This document shows positions 17,544 through 25,431 of a DNA stretch of 64,000 bases, in pieces; position 1 is the first letter of the stretch; every line of letters starts with the position of its first letter. A model generated the notes under the pieces. It had not been told where the DNA came from. It made no database searches and was given only the letters and a program-made list of their open reading frames with translations. The stretch is from Methylobacterium gnaphalii. GTDB taxonomy: Bacteria > Pseudomonadota > Alphaproteobacteria > Rhizobiales > Beijerinckiaceae. The translations under genes and the position numbers were made by a program. Where the stretch lies: the NCBI RefSeq assembly GCF_007992215.1, contig NZ_BJZV01000021.1, positions 1 to 64,000 on the forward strand, written 5' to 3'.

Positions 17544-18638
17544 ATGCGCGAGAGAATAGCTGTGACGGGCTCGGGCGGGTATATTGGCTCGGTCATGGTC
17601 AGGGGGCTGCTCGAAAGCGGCTATCGAGTCAAAGCCATCGACATGTTCTTCTTCGGGAAAGAACCTCTGGCGCAGTATTCAGGCCATCCTCGTCTCGAGA
17701 TCGTGAGACGCGACATCAGGTCGGTTACTCCGGCTGATTTCGAGGGTTGCGACGCGGTCATCGACATGGCCGCCTTGTCCAATGATCCGTCGGGCGATCT
17801 CGATCCTGAGTTGACGAAGTCGATCAACGAGACCGGGCGCATTCGCGTCGTAACCTCGGCCAAGCAGGCGGGCGTCCGAAGGTATCTTTTCGCGAGTTCG
17901 TGTGCCGTCTACGGCGCAGGGCAGGAGATGTTTCTCACGGAAGAAGCACCCCTGCGCCCGCTGACGGTCTATGCACAGACCTGCACCCGAGCCGAAGCAA
18001 CAGTGCTCGCCCTCAACGATCGTCATTTCACCGCGACGGCGATGCGGAACGCAACAGTCTTCGGCCTATCGCCGCGCATGCGCTTCGATCTCGTCGTGAA
18101 CCAGATGACGCTCGACGCCGCGAAACAGGGTCACCTCAAGGTCGGCGGCGACGGTTCGCAGTGGCGGCCGTTCGTTCACGTCGCCGACGTCGTCAGCGCC
18201 TTTCTGAAGGCCTTGCGCGCGCCGCACGACATCGTTGCCGGTCAAGTCTTCAACGTCGGCTGGGACAACCGGCAGATCCTCGACGTCGCTCTCGCGGTCA
18301 AGAACCTCTCGTCGCGGTCCTGCTCAATCGAGTTCTTGGACTCGAAGTGCGACAAGCGAGATTATCACGTCGATTTCTCGAAGATCCGCAATGTCCTGAA
18401 GTACGCGCCCAGAACGACCATCGAAGATGGCGTCGTCGAGATCACGACGGCGCTGACAAGCGGCACGCTGGTCGAGTCGCCGAACTGCTACACCGTCAGA
18501 TGGTATGCCAGGCTGATGGAGGAGGCGCGCAATTTGCTGCAGGCGCCCCTCGAGGAGATGGCAGGTTTGGCACCGATCGGCGCGATCGTCGCAGAAGCCG
18601 AGCTTCGCGAGGCCTCTGCTCAAGCCGCGATAATCTGA
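17544..18638 (+). CDS. NAD-dependent epimerase/dehydratase family protein with altered active site
   Basis: A 364-aa extended SDR. The NAD loop VTGSGGYIGS starts at residue 7 and the SSCAVYG block, which carries the usual Ser, lies near residue 118. The catalytic Tyr-x-x-x-Lys reads Tyr143-Ala-Gln-Thr-Cys147, so the lysine that normally lowers the tyrosine pKa is a cysteine (codon TGC). The substrate domain keeps GDGSQWRPFVHVADVV. This may be a nucleotide-sugar enzyme with shifted chemistry or a weakly active relative. The ATG at 17544 has no good Shine-Dalgarno. It lies upstream of a sugar aminotransferase gene, which suggests the two act on the same nucleotide sugar, but this is inference. 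Confidence 0.75.
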   Translation: MRERIAVTGSGGYIGSVMVRGLLESGYRVKAIDMFFFGKEPLAQYSGHPRLEIVRRDIRSVTPADFEGCDAVIDMAALSNDPSGDLDPELTKSINETGRIRVVTSAKQAGVRRYLFASSCAVYGAGQEMFLTEEAPLRPLTVYAQTCTRAEATVLALNDRHFTATAMRNATVFGLSPRMRFDLVVNQMTLDAAKQGHLKVGGDGSQWRPFVHVADVVSAFLKALRAPHDIVAGQVFNVGWDNRQILDVALAVKNLSSRSCSIEFLDSKCDKRDYHVDFSKIRNVLKYAPRTTIEDGVVEITTALTSGTLVESPNCYTVRWYARLMEEARNLLQAPLEEMAGLAPIGAIVAEAELREASAQAAII

Positions 18639-18867
18639 TCAACTAAAGCTTCGGCGACGACAATCGTCGCCCGTTGATCCGGAGCAGATACACCGGTCTT
18701 CACATAGTCTTCGTCGTCAAAGCCGGATCGAGGGCAGGACAGATATCGGCTCTCGATCCCCGACTTCGCAAGAACAAATTCCTTGATCGGCGCGGTCGCT
18801 GTCGGATGCCGGCACGCCCTTCGCCGCCCGCCGTTCCGCAGGCGGGTCCATTGTCAGGAGGTCAAAT

Positions 18868-20025
18868 ATGGCCGTTCCCTTCTACAGACACTCTCTCACG
18901 GCTGAGGCTGCCGCGCGCATCGCCGAGGTGCTGGCGAGCCCGTTCCTCACGACCGGGCCTCACTGCGCACGCGTCGAAGAAAAACTGTGCGGTTTTTTCG
19001 GCGTCAATCATGCGAAGATGACGTCGAGCTGGACCCAAGGGGCGGTCGCAACGCTGCTCGCCTATGGAATCGGACCGGACGACGAGGTCATCGTACCGGC
19101 CATGACCTTCGCGGCGACGGCGAACGTGGTCCGGCTTGTCGGCGCGACACCGGTCTTCGTCGATGTCGACCCATCGACACTCCTGATCAATCGGGGGCTC
19201 GTGGCTGCGGCGCTCACGCCGCGGACGCGCGCCGTCATCCCGGTCCACCTCTATGGTCAGATGGTCGATGTGCCGGCGCTGCGAAAGGTGCTTCCACCCT
19301 CCGTGCGCATCATCGAGGATGCCGCGCACTGCTTCGAGGGGAGCTTGTTCGGGCGCCGCCCGGGACAGGACGGCGACGCCGCGATCTTCTCCTTCTACGC
19401 AACCAAGAACGTGACCTGCGGCGAAGGCGGCGCGGTCATCACCAACGATCCTGACCTCGCCAAGCTGCTGACGCAGACGGTGCTCCACGGCATGTCGGCC
19501 GGAGCGGCTCAGCGCTTCCAGGGCGGCACGTACAAGCATTGGGACATCGACCGTCTGGGGACCAAAGCCAACCTTCCAGACCTCCTGGCGGTGCTGCTCG
19601 AACCTCAGATCAGCACCGTCGAAGAGCGGCTCGTCAAACGCGAGGCCCTCAGCCTGCGCTACGAGAATGCCCTCGCCGGCACGCCCTTCACGTGGCCGAC
19701 GATCGCACAGGGAGCCGTCTCTGCGCGTCACCTCTTTCCGATCCATGTGCCGGGCAATCGTCGTGACGCAGTGCTGTACGCGCTCGGCCAAGCCGGGATC
19801 GGCGCGACGGTGAACTATCGAAGTGTGCCCTCCCTCACCTACTACCGTTCTACCGTAGAGGCGCCGGTCGTGCCCGTGTCGCAAGCGTGGGGCGAAGGCA
19901 CGCTGTCCTTGCCGCTCTTCCCCGACCTTCGGGAAGATGAGCAGGACGAGGTTCTGGCCGTGTTGCTCGCCCAGGCCGAGGCAATGCGTGGCACTAGGCC
20001 AGAGCTCAGTACAGCAGCCTCATGA
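18868..20025 (+). CDS. DegT/DnrJ/EryC1/StrS family sugar aminotransferase
   Basis: A PLP enzyme of the family that aminates keto-sugars linked to nucleotides. The sequence shows the cofactor-binding block IIEDAAHCFEGS around residue 150 and the Schiff-base lysine Lys180 in FYATKNVTCGEGG. PAMTFAATANVV near residue 77 and PVHLYGQ near 125 are also typical. The 385-aa length is normal. AGGAGGT 6 bases before the ATG is the best ribosome site in the region. The gene follows the SDR gene by about 230 bases. The product would be an amino-sugar for the EPS repeat unit; the exact sugar is unknown. Confidence 0.88.
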   Translation: MAVPFYRHSLTAEAAARIAEVLASPFLTTGPHCARVEEKLCGFFGVNHAKMTSSWTQGAVATLLAYGIGPDDEVIVPAMTFAATANVVRLVGATPVFVDVDPSTLLINRGLVAAALTPRTRAVIPVHLYGQMVDVPALRKVLPPSVRIIEDAAHCFEGSLFGRRPGQDGDAAIFSFYATKNVTCGEGGAVITNDPDLAKLLTQTVLHGMSAGAAQRFQGGTYKHWDIDRLGTKANLPDLLAVLLEPQISTVEERLVKREALSLRYENALAGTPFTWPTIAQGAVSARHLFPIHVPGNRRDAVLYALGQAGIGATVNYRSVPSLTYYRSTVEAPVVPVSQAWGEGTLSLPLFPDLREDEQDEVLAVLLAQAEAMRGTRPELSTAAS

Positions 20026-20296
20026 GCCGCGGCGGCGATCGGTGCTCCGCCCATGGGCCGTGCGTGGCGAGGCACATCTTCGAAGGTGTTCGCTCGAATT
20101 GAGCAGAGCACAAGAATATTACACATTAATAATTATACGATATCGCGCAGCTTAATATCCATACAGCAAGTATAATTGCTGCGTTAATGTTGAATTGCAT
20201 AACTATTAAACGCAATTGGTCATGCTCAGATTTCGATTTCTGATCTGACGTCTGGCTGCACTGGGCGCCCCGTCCCGGTAACAGGAGGTCATTACG

Positions 20297-21652
20297 ATGC
20301 GTGTCGCAATCATCGGCTCTGGATATGTAGGCCTCGTGACCGGCGCTTGCCTTGCCGATTTCGGCCACACGGTCGTCTGCATCGATCGCGACGCGAGCAA
20401 GATCGAGTCGCTGCAGCGCGGCGAGATCCCGATCTACGAGCCGCAGCTCTCGGAGTTGGTGTCCAAGAATGCGATCGAAGGCCGACTCACCTTCTCGACC
20501 ACGGTGGCGGATCCCGTGTCGGATGCCGAGGCTGTCTTCATCGCGGTGGGAACGCCCGCACGGTCCCGCGATGGACAGGCGGACCTCACCTTTGTCCTGG
20601 ACGCGGTCCGCGACGTTGCGGCTGCGCTGCGCGGCTACACCGTCGTTGTCGTCAAATCGACCGTTCCGGTCGGGACAGGCGATAACGTCGAACGCGTCAT
20701 TCGGGAGGTTCGTCCCGAACTGGACTACGCAGTGGTCTCGAATCCCGAGTTCCTTCGCGAAGGCGCCGCGATCGCCGACTTCAAGCGACCCGACCGCATC
20801 GTCGTCGGAGCCGAGGACGATCGCGCCCGGGACGTGATGGCGGAGATCTACCGCCCGCTCTTCTTGAACAAGGCTCCGCTTCTCTTCATGGCGCGACGCA
20901 GCGCCGAGATGACGAAATACGCGGCCAACGCGTTTCTCGCGACGAAGATCGCCTTCATCAACGAGGTGTCCGACCTGTGTGAGCAGGCTGGCGCGGATGT
21001 GCAGGAAGTCGCGCACGGCATCGGGCTCGACAAGCGGATCGGCAGCAAGTTCCTTCACGCGGGCCCGGGTTTCGGCGGCTCCTGTTTCCCCAAGGATCTC
21101 CAAGCCATGATCAAGATGGCCCAGGATCACGGGGCGCCAGCACGGATCATCGAGACCGCCGCCGCAGTGAACGACCAGCGCAAGCGCGCCATGGCCCGAA
21201 GGATCATCCGCGCCTGTGGAGGTATCGTCCGCGGGCGAACCATCGCGATGCTCGGCCTGACCTTCAAGCCGAATACGGACGATATGCGCGAATCCCCGGC
21301 GATCTCCATCATCACCGCCCTGCAGGATGCAGGCGCACGTATCCGTGCCTACGACCCCGTTGGGATGGACCGTGCCCGGGAGGTCCTCGACGATGTTGAA
21401 TATTGTCGGGATGCCTACGACTGCGTCACCGGCGCTGAGGCGGTTGCGATTGTCACGGAGTGGGACGCGTTCCGTGCGCTCGACCTCGACCGCATCCGGA
21501 CCCTGATGGCCCGGCCCAATCTCATCGACCTGCGCAACATTTACGGGCCAGATCAAGCCGACAAGGCCGGCTTCCGCTATGTCGGTGTCGGACGGGGGAA
21601 GGCCAGCATCGTCGATCACGAGCCGCGCGTGCCTCTGGCTCTAGTCGGATAA
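20297..21652 (+). CDS. ugd: UDP-glucose 6-dehydrogenase
   Basis: It oxidises UDP-glucose to UDP-glucuronate with two NAD. The N-terminal NAD loop IGSGYVGLVTGACLADFGH starts at residue 6. Other signatures are STVPVGTGD near 121, NPEFLREGAAIADF near 149 and the catalytic Cys263 in GFGGSCFPKD. The C-terminal domain carries GLTFKPNTDDMRESPA near residue 319. The 451-aa length is standard. AGGAGG lies 10 bases upstream of the ATG, and the preceding 270 bases are AT-rich and probably hold its own promoter. A strong hairpin follows the stop codon. Its product feeds the UDP-xylose synthase at 2169, linking both ends of the locus. Confidence 0.93.
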   Translation: MRVAIIGSGYVGLVTGACLADFGHTVVCIDRDASKIESLQRGEIPIYEPQLSELVSKNAIEGRLTFSTTVADPVSDAEAVFIAVGTPARSRDGQADLTFVLDAVRDVAAALRGYTVVVVKSTVPVGTGDNVERVIREVRPELDYAVVSNPEFLREGAAIADFKRPDRIVVGAEDDRARDVMAEIYRPLFLNKAPLLFMARRSAEMTKYAANAFLATKIAFINEVSDLCEQAGADVQEVAHGIGLDKRIGSKFLHAGPGFGGSCFPKDLQAMIKMAQDHGAPARIIETAAAVNDQRKRAMARRIIRACGGIVRGRTIAMLGLTFKPNTDDMRESPAISIITALQDAGARIRAYDPVGMDRAREVLDDVEYCRDAYDCVTGAEAVAIVTEWDAFRALDLDRIRTLMARPNLIDLRNIYGPDQADKAGFRYVGVGRGKASIVDHEPRVPLALVG

Positions 21653-21673
21653 ACAAGATCGACCGACAGGAAA

Positions 21674-21699
21674 CCCCTGACCGATCGCTCGGTCAGGGG
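21674..21699 (+). terminator. Intrinsic terminator-like hairpin after ugd
   Basis: A perfect 11-bp stem (CCCCTGACCGA paired with TCGGTCAGGGG) with a TCGC loop begins 21 bases after the stop codon. Only scattered T residues follow, as is common in high-GC genomes. It should end ugd transcription. Confidence 0.7.
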
Positions 21700-21897
21700 C
21701 CCGTTGCTTCGTAACGTCCATTTCGACGAAGGCGGGCACCGACGCCGAATGATGCCAGTCGCAACAGCGTCGATCTTGTCGCGACGGCGCGACAGCACAA
21801 TCCATCCTGTCGGGCTACCCAGAATGCGTTTCCCGCTCGGATGCCTGTGTCACTGCCGACAGCCGGTCCTTATCGATCCCGCAAAACGCAGCGTGAT

Positions 21898-23001
21898 CTA
21901 GTGCCGTTCTCCCAGGCGGCCGTTCGTCTGATCTCCATGCCCGAGCGTCTCGGACGAGACTGATCTCAGGATGTGCGTCCGCCTCAGTTGGCTCGGCGAC
22001 ATGCCCGTCCAGCGGCGAAAGGCGACCACGACGGCGCTCGCTTCTCGATACCCAAGATGCCAGGCAATCTCGGAAATCGGGATCCCCTTGATCTTGATGT
22101 AATGGATCGCAAGCTCCGCCCGCAGCTCGTCCAGGATCGCGCTGAACGTCTTGCCCTCGTAGCTCAGTCGCCGCGACAAGGTGCGGGTGCTCAACCCGAG
22201 ATCCTTGGCGATGTTCGCCATGGTCACCGTCCCATGGGAGAGGCGAGGCGCCATCGCCTTCTTCACGCGCGACCATAGAATCGCCGGCTCCCAACGCGTC
22301 GCCTCGACCAAAGCTTCGAAGTATTGAGTCAGATAGACGTGAAGGTACGGATCGAATGTCGATAATTTCATATCCGATACCTGGATCTCGAAATCGATCC
22401 GGTCCTCTGAAGCGTTGTAGTCGATCGGTACGGGAAAGTAGCTCTGGGCCGCCGGGGACCTATCCTGCTCCGGTTGCCTGAAGCTGACGGAAATCGGTGC
22501 CACTGCTTCGGAGGCGAACGAGAGCACCAGGCGGTAGATCGTCAGGAGCCAGAACTGGGAGAGCTGCCGGTCGAGCTGTCGCTCGGCATCAGCATGTCCG
22601 AGGGCGACCGTCACGGCGACGTCGGAGATTCGGTAGGAACCGTAGATGCTCGGGTCGTCGGCCGATCCGAAGCGTTCGAAGCACCTCAGCGCCTCGCCGA
22701 CCGTTTCGGACGAATTCATCAGATAGAAGAGCAGGCCGAGCTTGCGCAGATCGCAATCCTGAGCCAGATGCAGCCCCAGCGACGTGTCCTGCAGGGCGTC
22801 GGCGGCCGCGTTCAGGAATGCGACTTGGCTGTCGGCTTCGGAGCCCACGTCTGGATTGTCTGTAGCTGCGTCCGACAGGCCGGACTGCCGAAGCAGCGGT
22901 CCAGGATCGAGCCCCGCCTGAGCCAGGCGTTCCATGGCAAGCCGAACGACAGTGCCGCCTGCCGGAGTACGGGGCGGTAGAGCTTGGCCGGGTAGGGTCA
23001 T
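21898..23001 (-). CDS. AraC-family transcriptional regulator
   Basis: The C-terminal 100 residues hold two helix-turn-helix motifs of AraC/XylS type: TVTMANIAKDLGLSTRTLSR and, after a linker, IPISEIAWHLGYREASAV followed by FRRWTGMSPSQLR. The N-terminal 230 residues match the 'arabinose-binding-like' effector domain of OruR/ArgR-type regulators (LFYLMNSSETVGEALRC near residue 90). The length, 367 aa, is typical. GGAGG sits 5 bases before the ATG. It is divergent from the type I secretion cargo gene with 293 bases between, so it may control that unit, but this is only positional evidence. Confidence 0.85.
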   Translation of the reverse strand: MTLPGQALPPRTPAGGTVVRLAMERLAQAGLDPGPLLRQSGLSDAATDNPDVGSEADSQVAFLNAAADALQDTSLGLHLAQDCDLRKLGLLFYLMNSSETVGEALRCFERFGSADDPSIYGSYRISDVAVTVALGHADAERQLDRQLSQFWLLTIYRLVLSFASEAVAPISVSFRQPEQDRSPAAQSYFPVPIDYNASEDRIDFEIQVSDMKLSTFDPYLHVYLTQYFEALVEATRWEPAILWSRVKKAMAPRLSHGTVTMANIAKDLGLSTRTLSRRLSYEGKTFSAILDELRAELAIHYIKIKGIPISEIAWHLGYREASAVVVAFRRWTGMSPSQLRRTHILRSVSSETLGHGDQTNGRLGERH

Positions 23002-23233
23002 CGAACCTCCGCGGATGGTTCAAAATCCCGGCTGATCTGACCGTCAATGCCGCATTCATGGCGCTCAAGAACAATCGCAATATTCATTTCTCGGCCAATC
23101 GGCGCGCTGTCGCGATCATCTGGCGAGCCAGAGCAAGACAACGCAGACGGAGCACGCGTATCAAATGGCCAAGCCGCGGACATTCAAATCCCTATCAAAC
23201 CTCAGTCCAATAGAGTGTTCTTCGCAGCATAAA

Positions 23234-23251
23234 ATCCCAAGTTGGGATCGA
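23234..23251 (+). promoter_or_regulatory. Palindromic operator-like site upstream of the secreted beta-helix gene
   Basis: ATCCCAAGTTGGGAT at 23234-23248 is a perfect 7-bp inverted repeat around one central base. Its right arm extends into TTGGGATCGA (23242-23251), which also occurs at 10316, 10519 and, inverted, 29610-29619. The site is 44 bases before the GTG start codon. A regulator-binding role is inferred from symmetry and recurrence. Confidence 0.4.
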
Positions 23252-23294
23252 CTACCACGTCTATTCAATCAGCAACGTCACGTGGAGTGCAATA

Positions 23295-25349
23295 GTGGCA
23301 TCACAGACATTCGGTACTACTTCGACGACCAAGCCTGCAGGCGCAATTTCGGTTCCCGTCGGCGCGGATCTGCAGAGCCTAGTCGACGCCTCTCCTGCCG
23401 GATCGGTGTTCTGGATTGAGGCCGGCGAGCATCGTATGCAGTCGGTGACGCCGAAGGACAACGACCAGTTCATCGGTGAGCAAGGAGCCGTGCTGAATGG
23501 ATCGAGGCTGCTTACGAGCTTCGACAAGGAGGGGCAGAACTGGGTCGCGAGCGGCCAGACGCAGGAAGGTTTCAGGCAGGGTACGGAGAATGGCGCCCAG
23601 GGTGCGGAGCGCGCGGGCTATCCGGAGACTTTCTACATCGACGACAAGCCCTTGACCCCTGTCGATTCGTTGGATCAGGTCGCGCCGGGGAAGTTCTACT
23701 TCGATTACGCAGCCGACAAGATCTACTTCCAGGATGACCCGGCAGGCCACAAGGTCGAAGCAGGCGTCAGTCCCTTTGCCATTGGCGGCGCTGCCCAGGG
23801 TGTCGTCGTCCAGAATCTCGTCGTCGAGAAATACAGCGTCCCGGCTCAAGCCGGAGCGATCGGATACAATTCTTCCGCTGAAGGCTGGACCATACAAGAT
23901 AACGAAGTGCGCCTGAACTACGGCGTCGGTATCTATTCGGGCTCGAACGGCCAGGTCAAAGGCAACTACGTCCATGACAATGGGCAGATGGGCCTCGGCG
24001 CGAGCGGCGACAACGTTCTCATCGAAGGCAACGAGATCGCCCATAACGGCTATTTTTCGGGACTCGATCGCGGATGGGAAGGTGGCGGCACCAAGTTCGC
24101 CGAAACTGACAATCTGACGGTGCGAAACAACTACTCGCACGACAATAACGGCTACGGTCTCTGGACCGACATCAACAACATCCACACCCTGTACGAAGGC
24201 AATACGGTCACCAACAACATATCGGGCGGGATCAATCACGAGATCAGCTACGACGCCACGATTCGTAACAACGTGATCACGGGCAATGGCACCGAGGGCA
24301 CGGGCTGGCTGTGGAACGGTGGCATCCAGATCCAGAACTCACAGAATGTCGAGGTCTTTGGAAACCATGTCGATGCGTCGGCCGGCGGCAACGCAATCAC
24401 GCTGATCCAACAGGATCGCGGCTCGGGAACGTATGGGCCGTGGGTGACCACCGGCAATTCGGTGCACGACAACGTCATCGTCGACGAGACGCCAGGCAGC
24501 GGTGCGTCGGGCTCGATCGCCGACTACAATCAATCCGCCATGGCTGGAGGCGGCAACAGCTTCAACAACAATCAATACTACGTATCGGACCCATCCGGCG
24601 AGCACTGGGCCTGGACGAACAATTTCTACACTTGGGACGAGTATCGCCAGGTGTCGGGACAGGATGCGAACAGCACGGTTTCGACGGACCTCGCGAGCGC
24701 TCCAGCGATTCCGAGTTCGGCTGCGACGGATGGAGGCCAGGCGATTCCCGCGCCTGCCGTCGAACCTACCGTGCCGGCTGGGTCCGCTGATCCAGTGGCA
24801 TCCGCTGATCCGGTTCCATCCGCTGATCCGGTTCCATCCGCGGAGCCGGTTGCATCCACGGATCCGGTGGTTGCGCCGTCGACAGGAACCGTCGTTGCAA
24901 CTCCTTCGGCGGTCGATCCGTCGACGGTCCTCAACCCGGAGAATGCCGGATCATCCAACCCGGAGACGCAGGCCGATGGCTCGCCCGAGGCTACGGCCGG
25001 CGCACCCGTCGTGACCTCACCGGGCGTGTCGACGGATCCGGCTTCGGAAGGCAACGGAGGGGTGGCACAGCACGACCCGTCCACCTCGGGAGGGGTGAAC
25101 TCTTGGGCGAGCCACTTCTTCGGCAAACATTCCGGTTCCGGGATGTTTGACGGCTTCAGGGAGCACGGCCAGTGCGGAGGACAGCCGGACATCGGCTCGC
25201 ACTCCATCAAGAACGTCTTCCAGCACTATCAAGAACTGGCGGCGAAGCATTGCGCAGGTCAGGCTTCGCTTGACGGCAATGCGATCCACGAGCTGTTCGA
25301 CCAGTTCCATCACGCAAAGATGGGCGATCATTCCAGCCTCTCGCTGTGA
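23295..25349 (+). CDS. Right-handed beta-helix protein, probable type I secretion cargo
   Basis: Residues 20 to about 455 form a beta-helix domain with many G-N-x-V/I-x-x-N turns (IQDNEVRLNYG, VKGNYVHDNGQ, VRNNYSHDNNG). It is colinear with the Sec-exported paralogue at 8491-10059. A Pro/Ala/Ser/Asp-rich linker of about 150 residues follows, with five hexapeptide repeats related to SADPVP. An uncharacterised C-terminal domain of about 85 residues ends in SSLSL. No signal peptide is present, and a type I ABC transporter and adaptor follow at once, so the C-terminus probably carries the secretion signal. I see no GGxGxDxxx calcium repeats. The start is GTG with GGAG 7 bases upstream. A lyase, hydrolase or epimerase acting on EPS is likely; the reaction is unknown. 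Confidence 0.78.
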   Translation: MASQTFGTTSTTKPAGAISVPVGADLQSLVDASPAGSVFWIEAGEHRMQSVTPKDNDQFIGEQGAVLNGSRLLTSFDKEGQNWVASGQTQEGFRQGTENGAQGAERAGYPETFYIDDKPLTPVDSLDQVAPGKFYFDYAADKIYFQDDPAGHKVEAGVSPFAIGGAAQGVVVQNLVVEKYSVPAQAGAIGYNSSAEGWTIQDNEVRLNYGVGIYSGSNGQVKGNYVHDNGQMGLGASGDNVLIEGNEIAHNGYFSGLDRGWEGGGTKFAETDNLTVRNNYSHDNNGYGLWTDINNIHTLYEGNTVTNNISGGINHEISYDATIRNNVITGNGTEGTGWLWNGGIQIQNSQNVEVFGNHVDASAGGNAITLIQQDRGSGTYGPWVTTGNSVHDNVIVDETPGSGASGSIADYNQSAMAGGGNSFNNNQYYVSDPSGEHWAWTNNFYTWDEYRQVSGQDANSTVSTDLASAPAIPSSAATDGGQAIPAPAVEPTVPAGSADPVASADPVPSADPVPSAEPVASTDPVVAPSTGTVVATPSAVDPSTVLNPENAGSSNPETQADGSPEATAGAPVVTSPGVSTDPASEGNGGVAQHDPSTSGGVNSWASHFFGKHSGSGMFDGFREHGQCGGQPDIGSHSIKNVFQHYQELAAKHCAGQASLDGNAIHELFDQFHHAKMGDHSSLSL
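24783..24872 (+). repeat. Five 18-bp in-frame tandem repeats in the linker of the secreted beta-helix protein
   Basis: Units run 24783-24800, 24801-24818, 24819-24836, 24837-24854 and 24855-24872. Units 2 and 3 are identical (TCCGCTGATCCGGTTCCA) and the others differ at a few bases. Each encodes a variant of Ser-Ala-Asp-Pro-Val-Pro. The near-identity at DNA level suggests recent slippage or recombination, so unit number may vary between strains. Confidence 0.85.
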
Positions 25350-25357
25350 GACATATC

Positions 25358-25389
25358 AGGCTCCCCGGTCCTTCCGGACCGGGGAGCCT
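25358..25389 (+). terminator. Strong hairpin between the cargo gene and the type I transporter genes
   Basis: A perfect 14-bp stem (AGGCTCCCCGGTCC / GGACCGGGGAGCCT) with a TTCC loop begins 8 bases after the cargo stop codon. No T-run follows. It sits between a secreted protein and its exporter, a place where type I operons often have partial terminators that keep cargo mRNA above transporter mRNA. Confidence 0.65.
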
Positions 25390-25431
25390 GGCGACTGTGC
25401 TGCTCGTCTGACGTCCAGGACCTGAATCTCC

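Noticed and set aside
24783-24872. Possible CRISPR-like array
   Set aside because: The 18-bp units are contiguous with no spacers and lie in frame in a coding linker.
23295-25349. RTX calcium-binding repeats in the type I cargo
   Set aside because: No GGxGxDxxx nonapeptides were found; the repeats are beta-helix turns and a Ser-Ala-Asp-Pro-Val-Pro linker.
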